In this document: positions 54,530 to 62,925 of the stretch, in pieces
Layout of the letters: each line of letters opens with the position of its first letter
Numbering within the stretch: position 1 is the stretch's first letter
Origin: NORP240 sp046047495
GTDB taxonomy: Bacteria > Pseudomonadota > Gammaproteobacteria > Pseudomonadales > Pseudohongiellaceae
Direction: 5' to 3'
Assembly (NCBI GenBank): GCA_046047495.1
Contig: JBJOHV010000055.1
Span: forward strand, 14,959-78,958
DNA length: 64,000 nt
Position numbers and translations under genes: made by a program
The notes under the pieces: model-generated
Told to the model about the DNA's origin: nothing
What the model saw: only the letters and a program-made list of their open reading frames with translations
Databases searched by the model: none

Positions 54530-55543
54530 ATGGCTTTTCGTTGGGATCGCAAGACAGACGAGCAACTGCTGGACATGCGGTTGCGGGAGCTGCCCATCCA
54601 GATCCAGGGCACATGGCTGGAAGACTGCATAGACCGTCTGTACGGTGAGCTGGCCGCCAAGGATCTGCGGCTGCGGCCCCATTTCTGGCTGGGTGAGGAG
54701 TTTTTCTCACCGGACGGCGTGCCCGGCATCGCCATACCATTCTTTTTGGCCCATCCCCGGCTCATGGCCCTGGAGCAGCGCTTCATGCTGGAGGTGGAGG
54801 GCGGCGCCGAAGCCAAGTTCATGCGCATCATCCGCCATGAAGCGGGCCATACCATGGACACCGCCCACCGGCTGCATTTCCGTCGCCGCTGGCAGCAGCT
54901 GTTCGGATCCTTCGCCGCGCCCTATCCCGACACCTACAAACCCAAACCCAACAGCCGCCAGTACGTGCTGCACCTGCCGTCCTGGTATGCCCAGGCCCAT
55001 CCGGCGGAGGACTTCGCCGAGACGTTTGCCGTGTGGCTCAATCCGGCCTCAACGTGGCGGCGCCGTTACAAGGGCTGGCCGGCCATGCGCAAGCTGGAGT
55101 ATGTGGACGAGCTGATGCTTGAGCTGGCGGGGGAGGCGCCGGTGGTGCGCTCACGGCGCAAGGTGGAACCCTTCACGGAAAGCGACATGACCCTGCGGGA
55201 GTATTACGACAACAAGCGGGAGATGCAGTCGGTGGAATGGCCCGCCTTCTACGACCGGGAGCTGCTGCAGGTATTTTCCCGCAACCCGAAGAACGCCCGG
55301 CGCCAGTCGGCGGCCATGTTCATCCAGCGCTACCGCCGCGAGCTGGTGCAGGCGGTGGCGGAGGGCACAGGGGTCCATGCCTACACCATCAAGCACTTCC
55401 TCGAGCATGTGAGCGAGCGTTGCAAGACCCTCAAGCTGCGCACCCAGACTCCTGACCGGGAAACCTTCAAGCGCATGCTGGTGCTGCTCACCATGCAGAC
55501 CATGAATGCGGTGCACTCCGGCTATTTCAGGCTGGCCCTGTGA
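54530..55543 (+). CDS. Putative zinc metallopeptidase
   Basis: The 337-residue cytoplasmic protein has HEAGH at 103-107 (RHEAGHTMDTAHRLHF) and the downstream block HPAEDFAETFAVWLNP (157-172), which can supply a glutamate ligand as in gluzincin-like enzymes. No signal peptide is present. The C-terminal 120 residues are helical and basic (RQSAAMFIQRYRRELVQAV). I recognise the family only as putative zinc-binding metallopeptidase. Its stop overlaps the ATP-grasp start (GTGA), so the pair is translationally coupled and probably works together. Confidence 0.82.
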   Translation: MAFRWDRKTDEQLLDMRLRELPIQIQGTWLEDCIDRLYGELAAKDLRLRPHFWLGEEFFSPDGVPGIAIPFFLAHPRLMALEQRFMLEVEGGAEAKFMRIIRHEAGHTMDTAHRLHFRRRWQQLFGSFAAPYPDTYKPKPNSRQYVLHLPSWYAQAHPAEDFAETFAVWLNPASTWRRRYKGWPAMRKLEYVDELMLELAGEAPVVRSRRKVEPFTESDMTLREYYDNKREMQSVEWPAFYDRELLQVFSRNPKNARRQSAAMFIQRYRRELVQAVAEGTGVHAYTIKHFLEHVSERCKTLKLRTQTPDRETFKRMLVLLTMQTMNAVHSGYFRLAL

Positions 55544-56580
55544 GCGCCGCAGGCAAGGTCAAAAATCCCCTGCGGGTGCTGGTGCCGGTGCATGAAGACC
55601 TGCTGCCCCCGGACAGCATCGATGGTCTCAGCGACGAGGAGATCCAGCCCTGGAAAACCGAGTTCGATGTGATCGCCACCCTGCGCAATCTGGGACACGA
55701 GGTATACCCGGTGGGGGTCTACGACAACCTGGCCGGCATTCGCCGTGCCATCCGGGAATTCAAGCCCCACATCGCCTTCAATCTGCTGGAGGAGTTTCAC
55801 GGCGACTCGCTTTACGATCAGCATATGGTGAGCTACCTGGAGCTGCAGCGGTTGCCCTACACCGGTTGCAATCCGCGGGGTCTGACCCTCAGTCATGACA
55901 AGGCCCTGTGCAAGAAGATCCTCGCCTACCACCGCATCCCGGTCCCCCATTTCGCCGAATTTCCCCTCAATCGCAAGGTGCGGCGTCCGAGCCGGCTGGA
56001 GTTTCCCCTGATCGTCAAGTCACTCACCGAGGAGGGTTCCGTGGGCATCAGCCGCGCCTCCATCGTGTATGACGACGACAAACTGAAGGAGCGGGTGTCT
56101 TTCATTCATCGCCAGACCCAGGGGGCGGCCATCGCCGAACAATACATCGAAGGCCGGGAGATCTATGTGGCGGTGCTGGGCAACAACCAGCTGCGCACGT
56201 TTACGCCCTGGGAACTGTTCATCTCCAATCTGCCGGAGGGCGCCCCCTTGATCGCCACGGGGCAGGTGAAGTGGAACTACAAATACCAGAAGAAGGCCGG
56301 GGTGATGACCAGCGCGGCCAAGCTGACGGCGGAACAGCGCAGCACCCTGGAGCGTCTGTCCAAGCGCATCTACCGTAATCTCTACCTCAGCGGCTATGCC
56401 CGCCTGGATTTCCGGCTGGATGCCAACGGTAACTTCTATCTGCTGGAAGCCAACCCCAATCCCAATCTGTCCTATGGTGAGGATTTTGCCGAGGCGGCGG
56501 AGCACGATGGCATGGACTACCCGGACCTGCTGCAGAAGCTGATCACCCTGGGCCTGGGCTACCACAAGGCGGCAGCTTGA
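55540..56580 (+). CDS. ATP-grasp ligase, D-Ala-D-Ala-ligase-like
   Basis: The 346-residue product starts at GTG 55540. It has ATP-grasp parts: HDKALCKKILAYHRIPVPHF (N-lobe), FPLIVKSLTEEGSVGISRAS (glycine loop), AEQYIEGREIYVAVLGN, and the metal/ATP block YLLEANPNPNLSYGED with ARLDFRLD. The family joins a carboxylate to an amine with ATP. The true ddl genes lie in cell-wall operons, so this is more likely a peptide or amino-acid ligase of unknown substrate. The partner metallopeptidase gene overlaps by 4 bases. Confidence 0.85.
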   Translation: MSAAGKVKNPLRVLVPVHEDLLPPDSIDGLSDEEIQPWKTEFDVIATLRNLGHEVYPVGVYDNLAGIRRAIREFKPHIAFNLLEEFHGDSLYDQHMVSYLELQRLPYTGCNPRGLTLSHDKALCKKILAYHRIPVPHFAEFPLNRKVRRPSRLEFPLIVKSLTEEGSVGISRASIVYDDDKLKERVSFIHRQTQGAAIAEQYIEGREIYVAVLGNNQLRTFTPWELFISNLPEGAPLIATGQVKWNYKYQKKAGVMTSAAKLTAEQRSTLERLSKRIYRNLYLSGYARLDFRLDANGNFYLLEANPNPNLSYGEDFAEAAEHDGMDYPDLLQKLITLGLGYHKAAA

Positions 56581-56612
56581 TTTCCTCTGCGCTGAAGCCC
56601 GTAACCAGGTGT

Positions 56613-57113
56613 TTACTCTATACGCCGGTAGGTCAGGCGGTATTCGGGCAACCAGCTGACACCACTGTCATAACTGCGATTGGAAATCTGCAGCACCTCG
56701 CCACCGGGCTGTGCGCTTAATTCCATGCGGCGGCGATAGCTGCCGTTGGCATCGGTAAAACCTTCCGCTTCGAAAACCATGGCACCGTCCTGCAGTCGCC
56801 CCGTGAACTGGATGGTGACGCCGTTGGCATCCCGCCACAGCTGCAGCCAGCCGGCATCCGCCGACCAGTGATTCATGCTGGTCCCCGAATAGCCGCTGTA
56901 GGCGCGGAACCGTTCCAGAATCACGCAGCCGCCGGACTGGATGCTGATGTCGCTGTTGGCGACGGTTTCACCGTCGGCATTGAGCACCTGCCATTGCCCG
57001 ACCCAGAAATCCAGTTGTCGATGTTCCCCGGACTCGCAGGGTGACTGGGCAGTTGCGTGCCAGGGTATGGCACCCAGTCCCAGGCAGACGATGATGTGGA
57101 ACAATCGGGTCAT
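56613..57113 (-). CDS. Secreted hypothetical protein (DFWVGQW type)
   Basis: The 166-residue product has a signal peptide (FHIIVCLGLGAIPWHATA, cleaved before QSPCES). The segment RQLDFWVGQWQVLNADGETV, with VILERFRAYSGYSGTSMN later, marks a lipocalin-like small family that is usually annotated as hypothetical. Cys 26 (PCES) and Cys 63 (GGCV) might form a disulphide. It converges with the ATP-grasp gene. No function is assigned. Confidence 0.75.
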   Translation of the reverse strand: MTRLFHIIVCLGLGAIPWHATAQSPCESGEHRQLDFWVGQWQVLNADGETVANSDISIQSGGCVILERFRAYSGYSGTSMNHWSADAGWLQLWRDANGVTIQFTGRLQDGAMVFEAEGFTDANGSYRRRMELSAQPGGEVLQISNRSYDSGVSWLPEYRLTYRRIE

Positions 57114-57167
57114 CCGTTCACTCGGTTTGCCATTGTCCAGCCTTGCAGTTGCCGGCGACGCCGGGCC

Positions 57168-59261
57168 TCAACTGACCCGCATACCCGGTTGGGCGCCCTC
57201 ATCCGGGCTCAACAGCCAGATTTCCGAGCCGCCCGGACCGGCGGCCAGAATCATTCCCTCGGACATGCCGAACTTCATCTTGCGCGGTTTCAGATTGGCC
57301 ACCACCACGGTCAGGCGGCCCACCAGGGTGGCCGGGTCGTAGGCGGCCTTGATGCCGGAAAACACCGTGCGGGTAAGGGGTTTGCCCTCCGGGTCGAGAC
57401 CGATGTCCAGTTCCAGGCGCAGCAGCTTGTCCGCCTCCGGCACCCGCTCCGCACTGATGATGCGGGCGATGCGCAGATCCACCCGGGCAAACGTATCGAA
57501 ATCGATCTCGCTTGCCAGGGGTGGCTGGCCCGACTGCGCAGGGCCGCCGGCGGGCGCGCCGCCGGAACTGGCCGGTGATACCTGGCGCTTTTCCGCCAGG
57601 GCGCGGGTGGCGTCCACCACGGCCTGCACCTTGTCCGGGTCCACCCGGGTCAGCAGCGGCGTGAACGGGTTGATGCGGTGATCCGTCAGCAGGCTGTCCA
57701 GGTCCGACCATTGCAGGGGCGGCACATTGAGGAAGGCCTCGGCCTGCTGCGCCATGTGGGGCAGGACCGGCTTTAGGTAGATCATCAGCAGGCGGAAGAG
57801 ATTGAGGCCCACGCTGCAGATGGCCTGCACATTGGGGTCGGCCTTGTTGGCCTTGGCCAGCACCCAGGGCTGCCGCTCGGCGATGTAGTGGTTGGCCCTG
57901 TCCGCCAGGGACATGATCTCACGCAGAGCCTTGCTGTATTCCCGATTCTCATAGAGGGTGGCGATCGTATCCTGCTGTGACTGAAAGGATTGCAGCAGCT
58001 CTGCCTCCAGCAGCCCTGCGGACAGCAGGCCATCGAAATTCCTGCTGATGAAGCCGGCGCAGCGGCTGGCGATGTTCACCACCTTGCCCACCAGGTCGGC
58101 ATTGACCCGCTGCACGAAATCGTCCAGGTTGAGGTCCAGATCATCCACCCCATCGCCCATCTTGGCGGCCAGGTAATAGCGCAGGTATTCCGGATCCAGG
58201 TGCTCCAGATAGGTGCGGGCATTGATGAAGGTGCCCCGGGACTTGGACATCTTCTTGCCGTCCACGGTGAGGAAGCCATGGACATACACTGCGGTCGGGG
58301 TGCGATAACCGGCGCTGTGCAGCATGGCGGGCCAGAACAGGGTGTGGAAATTCACGATGTCCTTGCCGATGAAATGGTACAGCTCGGTGTCGCGCCCCGG
58401 CAGCCAGTAATCATCGAATTCATAGCCGCTGCGGTCGCAGAAATTCCTGAAACTGGCCATGTAGCCGATGGGGGCATCCAGCCACACGTAGAAATATTTT
58501 CCGGGATGGCCGGGAATCTCGAAGCCGAAATAGGGGGCATCGCGGCTGATGTCCCACTCCTGCAGATCACCGTCCAGCCACTCCGCGATCTTGTTGGCCA
58601 CTTGGCTCTGCAGGGTGCCGCTGCGGGTCCATTGCTGCAGGAATTCACGGAAGGCCGGCAGGGTGAAGAAGAAGTGCTCCGACGCCTTTTCCACTGGAGT
58701 GGCACCGGAGATGGCGGAGCGGAGATCGATCAGATCCGCCGGGGAGTAGGTGGAGCCGCACACCTCGCAATTGTCGCCATACTGGTCGGGGGACTTGCAC
58801 TTGGGGCAGGTGCCCTTGATGAAGCGATCCGCCAGAAACAGCTTCTTGTCGGGATCGTACAGCTGGGTGATGTCACGGCGGGCGATATGGCCGTTGGCAT
58901 CCAGGCGCCGGTAGATTTCCTCTGCAAACCAGCGGTTTTCCGGCGAATGGGTGGAATGGTAATTATCGAAACCGATGTGGAAGCCGGCGAAATCCCGCTG
59001 ATGATCGGCCTTGACCTCGTTGATCAACTGTTCCGGCGTGATGCCGCGGGCCTCGGCGCTGAGCATGATGGCCGTGCCGTGGGCATCATCGGCGCACACA
59101 TACACGCAGTCGTGGCCGCGCATCTTCTGCAGGCGCACCCAGATATCGGTTTGAATGACCTCGAACAGATGACCCAGGTGAATGCCGGCATTGGCATAGG
59201 GCAGGGCGCTGGTCACCAGGATGCGGCGCGGTGCCCGTGTGTGCGTTGCCTCGCTGCTCAT
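57168..59261 (-). CDS. metG: Methionyl-tRNA synthetase
   Basis: MetG charges tRNA with methionine. The 697-residue product has the HIGH-type motif H28-L-G-H31 (PYANAGIHLGHL), the zinc knuckle CPKCKSPDQYGDNCEVCG near 150-167, and the KMSKS loop KKMSKSRGT near 337. A C-terminal EMAP-like tRNA-binding domain runs from about 595 (DTFARVDLRIARIISAERVP). All core parts are intact. It starts 9 bases after the rubredoxin stop on the same strand. Confidence 0.98.
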   Translation of the reverse strand: MSSEATHTRAPRRILVTSALPYANAGIHLGHLFEVIQTDIWVRLQKMRGHDCVYVCADDAHGTAIMLSAEARGITPEQLINEVKADHQRDFAGFHIGFDNYHSTHSPENRWFAEEIYRRLDANGHIARRDITQLYDPDKKLFLADRFIKGTCPKCKSPDQYGDNCEVCGSTYSPADLIDLRSAISGATPVEKASEHFFFTLPAFREFLQQWTRSGTLQSQVANKIAEWLDGDLQEWDISRDAPYFGFEIPGHPGKYFYVWLDAPIGYMASFRNFCDRSGYEFDDYWLPGRDTELYHFIGKDIVNFHTLFWPAMLHSAGYRTPTAVYVHGFLTVDGKKMSKSRGTFINARTYLEHLDPEYLRYYLAAKMGDGVDDLDLNLDDFVQRVNADLVGKVVNIASRCAGFISRNFDGLLSAGLLEAELLQSFQSQQDTIATLYENREYSKALREIMSLADRANHYIAERQPWVLAKANKADPNVQAICSVGLNLFRLLMIYLKPVLPHMAQQAEAFLNVPPLQWSDLDSLLTDHRINPFTPLLTRVDPDKVQAVVDATRALAEKRQVSPASSGGAPAGGPAQSGQPPLASEIDFDTFARVDLRIARIISAERVPEADKLLRLELDIGLDPEGKPLTRTVFSGIKAAYDPATLVGRLTVVVANLKPRKMKFGMSEGMILAAGPGGSEIWLLSPDEGAQPGMRVS

Positions 59262-59270
59262 ACGGTCACG

Positions 59271-59453
59271 CTAGCCCTGGGTGCTGGTCAGCAACTCGAA
59301 ATCTTCCTTGCCGACCCCGCACTCGGGGCACTGCCAGTCATCCGGCAGGTCTTCGAAACGGGTGCCGGGAGGGATGCCGTCTTCCGGCAGTCCGTGGGCT
59401 TCGTCGTAAATGAAGCCGCAGGCGATACATTCCCACTTTCTCGCAGTGCTCAC
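59271..59453 (-). CDS. Rubredoxin
   Basis: The 60-residue protein has C9-x2-C12 (CIACGFIYDEAHG) and C42-x2-C45 (CPECGVGKEDFE), the four ligands of the single iron. It is a small electron carrier, typically feeding oxygenases or peroxide-reducing systems. The long spacer and GIPPGTRFEDLPDDW are standard. It lies 9 bases from metG, an arrangement that probably only reflects shared transcription. Confidence 0.95.
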   Translation of the reverse strand: MSTARKWECIACGFIYDEAHGLPEDGIPPGTRFEDLPDDWQCPECGVGKEDFELLTSTQG

Positions 59454-59572
59454 AGGGATTCCTTTTGCTGAGTGTAAAGGGACGGGGATAATACTTGATG
59501 CGACGCGGAAATTCAGCCCCCGTGGCGTTTTGGGCCACTTGAGCTATCATGCGCCATTTCCGAGCAACCAAC

Positions 59573-60142
59573 ATGACCATCAAATCAGACAAATGGATCC
59601 GCCGCATGGCCCGGGAACAGGGCATGATCGAGCCCTTCGTGGCGGAACAGGTACGGGTCGTGGACGGCCGCAAGGTCATCTCCTTCGGCACCTCCAGTTA
59701 CGGCTATGACGTGCGCTGCGCCAGTGAATTCAAGATCTTCACCAATGTGCACACCACCAACGTGGTGGACCCGAAGAATTTCGACGAATCCAGTTTCGTC
59801 TCCATCAACGAGCCGGTGTGCGTCATTCCACCCAATTCCTTTGCCCTGGCCCGCACCGTGGAATATTTCCGCATACCCAGCGACGTGCTGACTGTCTGCC
59901 TGGGCAAGTCCACCTATGCCCGCTGCGGCATCATCGTCAATGTCACGCCTCTGGAGCCGGAATGGGAGGGGCATGTGACCCTGGAGTTTTCCAATACCAC
60001 ACCGCTACCGGCCAAGATCTACGCCAACGAGGGTGTGGCCCAGATGCTGTTCTACCAGTCCGATGAACAGTGCGAAGTCACCTACAAGCAGCGCGGCGGG
60101 AAGTATATGGGCCAGACCGGGGTCACACCCCCCAAGGCCTGA
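59573..60142 (+). CDS. dcd: dCTP deaminase
   Basis: Dcd makes dUTP from dCTP for thymidylate synthesis. The 189-residue product (ATG 59573, MTIKSDKWIRRMAREQGMIE) has the family blocks SSYGYDVRCASEFK, LGKSTYARCGIIVNVTPLEP and EWEGHVTLEFSNTTPLPAKI, with the catalytic Glu in the last. An in-frame upstream ATG at 59549 is not supported. It works with nrdAB in nucleotide supply. Confidence 0.96.
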   Translation: MTIKSDKWIRRMAREQGMIEPFVAEQVRVVDGRKVISFGTSSYGYDVRCASEFKIFTNVHTTNVVDPKNFDESSFVSINEPVCVIPPNSFALARTVEYFRIPSDVLTVCLGKSTYARCGIIVNVTPLEPEWEGHVTLEFSNTTPLPAKIYANEGVAQMLFYQSDEQCEVTYKQRGGKYMGQTGVTPPKA

Positions 60143-60169
60143 CGATCCATCATCCGATTCGTGGTACCC

Positions 60170-60808
60170 ATGACCCGATTTCCCTTGCCCAAGCTGTTGC
60201 TGGCCCTCATCGCCGGCCTGCTGGCCGCCACGGCCCATGGCCATGGCAGCGTGGTGGAGGAAGGCGACGTGTGCTATATCGAGTTCGGTTTCTACAGCGC
60301 CCACTTCACCATTTACCAGCCGGGGCGCAGCCGCTATACGGAGTTCTGCGAAGACATCCCGGCAGTCGGCGAGAGTATCTTCGTCATGGAGTATCTGCAC
60401 GACAGCCTGCGCCAGGTGCCGGTGGATTTCCGCATCATCCGGGACCGGCAGAACCGTGGCCGCTTCGTGCGCTGGGAGGACATTCAGGCCATGGGTGATC
60501 TGGAGCAATACACGGAGTTCTATACCCCGGCGCGCCTCGAGCCGGACGGCAGTTTCATGGTGCTGCACCGGTTTCTGGAGGCGGGAGACTATATCGGCAT
60601 CGTCAATACCCGGCACCCCACCGAGGACATCACTTACCACGCGGTGTTTCCGTTTCACGTCGGGCCCACTTATTGGGGCTACTGGCCCTGGATCATCGCC
60701 CTGCTGCTGTTTGCCCAGGTCAATTACTGGCTGATGAACGGCGGCTTTGCCCGCTGGCGCGGTCATCAGGCCCCGGGCCAGCAACCCCAACCAAGGAGAA
60801 CAGCATGA
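60170..60808 (+). CDS. Periplasmic/membrane protein with signal and C-terminal membrane segment, unknown
   Basis: The 212-residue product has a signal peptide (LLLALIAGLLAATAHGHG), a predicted periplasmic domain with Cys 28 and Cys 53 in the region CYIEFGFYSAHFTIY and YTEFCEDIPAVGES, and a C-terminal membrane segment (WGYWPWIIALLLFAQVNYWL). ATG 60170 is preferred to GTG 60161. I do not recognise the family. It is the first gene of a coupled operon with the FixH-like and MauG-like genes (ATGA overlap with the next), which suggests an envelope redox or metal-handling role. Confidence 0.7.
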   Translation: MTRFPLPKLLLALIAGLLAATAHGHGSVVEEGDVCYIEFGFYSAHFTIYQPGRSRYTEFCEDIPAVGESIFVMEYLHDSLRQVPVDFRIIRDRQNRGRFVRWEDIQAMGDLEQYTEFYTPARLEPDGSFMVLHRFLEAGDYIGIVNTRHPTEDITYHAVFPFHVGPTYWGYWPWIIALLLFAQVNYWLMNGGFARWRGHQAPGQQPQPRRTA

Positions 60809-61224
60809 CTATCACTTCGGCAAGGCTTTGGTTCGTTGCACTGTGGGCCCTGGTGGCCCTGCCGGTGTTGGCGGCGGATGCTCCGGCGGTGGTGGAGTTA
60901 CGGGCCCAGTCGGAACCGTCCCGCCTGCAGGTCACCATGACCAGCCGCCTGGTTCCGGTCACGGTCAATCAGATGCACAGCTGGGTCATCCGCCTGCGGG
61001 ACAACGCGGGCAATCCCGTGACCGGTGCCACCATCACGGTGGATGGCGGAATGCCCCTGCACAATCACGGCCTCCCCACCCGGCCGGAGGTGACCCGCAG
61101 TCTGGGCGATGGTGAATACCTGCTGGAAGGCATGCGCTTTCACATGCACGGGCTGTGGGAAATCCGTCTGGACATTCAGGCCGGACAAGCACGGGACAGT
61201 GTCAGCTTCGAATTGGATGTCTAA
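60805..61224 (+). CDS. FixH/YtkA-like periplasmic protein
   Basis: From ATG 60805 (AAGGAGA upstream) the product has 139 residues with a signal peptide (LWFVALWALVALPVLAADAP). The Ig-like domain has MHSWVIRLRDNAGNPVTGAT, VDGGMPLHNHGLPTRPEVTR and GEYLLEGMRFHMHGLWEIRL. The His-rich HNHG and HMHG segments could bind metal such as copper. FixH and YtkA relatives are linked to cytochrome oxidase and copper, but the role here is inferred. It overlaps both neighbours. Confidence 0.78.
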   Translation: MTITSARLWFVALWALVALPVLAADAPAVVELRAQSEPSRLQVTMTSRLVPVTVNQMHSWVIRLRDNAGNPVTGATITVDGGMPLHNHGLPTRPEVTRSLGDGEYLLEGMRFHMHGLWEIRLDIQAGQARDSVSFELDV

Positions 61225-62464
61225 GTCGCTGCTCAGGATCATGGGACTGGCGGTGGTGCTGCCGGCCCTGGTCTACACAGGCTGGCAACAGCTGGACCTG
61301 CCCTTGCCGGAACATTGGACTGCGGCGGAACTGGCATTGCTGGAGACCTTGTCCCTGGACCGCCTGCCGCCTCCGCCAATCGATCCCTCGAACCGGGTGG
61401 CGGATGATCCCCGGGCTGCCGCCCTGGGTGCCCGGTTGTTTTTCGATACCCGTCTGAGCAGCACCGGTGAGCTGTCCTGTGCCACCTGTCATCAGCCTGA
61501 TCGCTGGTTCACCGATGGTCGCAAGCTGGGCATGGGTACCGCCGAGGGGGACCGCCATACCATGGGCCTGTTGGGAGTGGCCTACAGTCCCTGGCATTAC
61601 TGGGACGGCCGCAAGGACAGCCTGTGGTCCCAGGCCCTGGAACCCCTGGAAAATCCCTTGGAACACGCCACCACCCGCACAGCCGTGGCACGCCTGATCA
61701 GCAACGACCCCCACTACCGGCCCGCCTTCGAGGACCTGTTCGGGGCCCTGCCGGATCTCAATGACTCCGAGCGCTTTCCGGCCCAGGCCAGTCCCCTGGG
61801 CAGCGAATCCCAGCAGCGGTCCTGGTGGGCCATGACGGCTGCCGACCAGCACCAGGTCAGCCGGGTGTTCAGTCAGGTGGGTAAGGTGCTGGCGGCCTAC
61901 GAGCGGCAACTGCTGCCCGGCCGCGCGCCACTGGATGATTATCTGCAGGCGGTCCGCGGCAACGGTCTGCTGCGTCAGGCGGGTTTGTTGAGCCGGGCCC
62001 AGGTGGCGGGTCTGCGCCTGTTCATCGGCAAGGCCCAGTGCATCAACTGCCATAACGGGCCGCTGCTGACCAATCATGACTTTCACAATACCGGGCTGTT
62101 GCCCCTGCCGGGAAATCTGCCGGCCACCGGGCGTGCCAGCGGTTTGCGTCTGGCTCTGGCCGATCCGTTCAACTGCCTGGGGGACTTCAGCGACGCGGCA
62201 CCGGAGCAGTGTGTAGAACTGCGCTTTGCCCGGGTCGGCGATGAGAACCTGGGTGCCCACAAGACCCCGACACTGCGCAATGTGGCGTTGACCGCCCCCT
62301 ATATGCATGCCGGCCAATTGGGCAGCCTGGAGGCGGTGCTGCGCCATTATGATGCAGCGGAAGAGGCCCTGCTGGGCCATAACGAGGCGGAGGAGCCGCT
62401 CAGGCTGCGGGCCGTGGAATTACGTCAGCTTGAACAGTTTCTCCACAGTCTCACGGCGCCCTGA
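61217..62464 (+). CDS. Di-heme cytochrome c peroxidase/MauG-family protein
   Basis: The 415-residue product (ATG 61217) is anchored by a signal segment (LLRIMGLAVVLPALVYTG). It has two CxxCH heme-c sites: C88-C91-H92 (CATCH) and C275-C278-H279 (CINCH). LGARLFFDTRLSSTGELSCA and LGAHKTPTLRNVALTAPYMH are typical of the CcpA/MauG family. It is periplasmic and probably uses peroxide or modifies a partner. It overlaps the FixH-like gene by 8 bases. Substrate and partner are unknown. Confidence 0.88.
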   Translation: MSKSLLRIMGLAVVLPALVYTGWQQLDLPLPEHWTAAELALLETLSLDRLPPPPIDPSNRVADDPRAAALGARLFFDTRLSSTGELSCATCHQPDRWFTDGRKLGMGTAEGDRHTMGLLGVAYSPWHYWDGRKDSLWSQALEPLENPLEHATTRTAVARLISNDPHYRPAFEDLFGALPDLNDSERFPAQASPLGSESQQRSWWAMTAADQHQVSRVFSQVGKVLAAYERQLLPGRAPLDDYLQAVRGNGLLRQAGLLSRAQVAGLRLFIGKAQCINCHNGPLLTNHDFHNTGLLPLPGNLPATGRASGLRLALADPFNCLGDFSDAAPEQCVELRFARVGDENLGAHKTPTLRNVALTAPYMHAGQLGSLEAVLRHYDAAEEALLGHNEAEEPLRLRAVELRQLEQFLHSLTAP

Positions 62465-62579
62465 CTGCGCCAGCCGGATCCATTTCACAATTCCGTCACT
62501 GCCCTGCTCTAGACTCGGGCACGCTACTTGCAAACGCAATTGCAAAACAATACCCAAAGCATGACCAACGCATCGCGGT

Positions 62580-62620
62580 TTGATTTATCTCATGCCGCTG
62601 ATGTGGCGGGTGTGTATAAT
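62580..62620 (+). promoter_or_regulatory. FNR/Anr-type class II promoter candidate
   Basis: TTGATTTATCTCAT (62580-62593) matches the FNR box TTGAT-N4-ATCAA at 8 of 10 fixed positions. A perfect TATAAT lies at 62615-62620. With a start near 62627-62628 the box centre (62586.5) is at about -41.5, the class II position. The 245-base gap 62465-62709 otherwise holds nothing I recognise. Confidence 0.55.
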
Positions 62621-62709
62621 GATGCGCACAGGATGTTTGATGTCGATCGTGCGCCGGGGAGAGTCGGCGTGTTTGCAGAGCATTCCTTTAACCGAGTTAC
62701 GGAGGCGAC

Positions 62710-62910
62710 ATGAACGTTCAACAGATCAAGACCATTGCCAAGGAGCGGGGATTAAAGCCGGGCAAGCTGGCCAAGACCGATCTGATCCGCTTGATCCAGC
62801 AGGAGGAGGGCAATTTCGCCTGTTTCGGCACCGCCATCACCGGCGAGTGTGATCAGACAGGTTGCCTGTGGCGTGAAGACTGCCTGGCCAGCCCCTCACG
62901 GCTGCAATAG
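62710..62910 (+). CDS. SAP-like mini-protein with four cysteines
   Basis: The 66-residue product has good ribosome binding (GGAGG about 6 bases upstream). Residues 3-32 resemble a SAP helix-turn-helix (IKTIAKERGLKPGKLAKTDL), a fold that often binds nucleic acid. The C-terminus has C38, C47, C52 and C58 in CFGTAITGECDQTGCLWRED. The cysteines could bind iron-sulfur, zinc or another metal. The FNR-like promoter suggests oxygen-linked expression. Similar SAP-domain mini-proteins occur in other bacteria without known function. Confidence 0.75.
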   Translation: MNVQQIKTIAKERGLKPGKLAKTDLIRLIQQEEGNFACFGTAITGECDQTGCLWREDCLASPSRLQ

Positions 62911-62925
62911 GCAAGCAGTGCCGGC

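Noticed and set aside
55540..56580. True D-alanine-D-alanine ligase (Ddl)
   Set aside because: It is not next to mur/fts genes, is coupled to a metallopeptidase, and its terminal motif (EANPNPNLS) differs from that of Ddl (EINTxPG).
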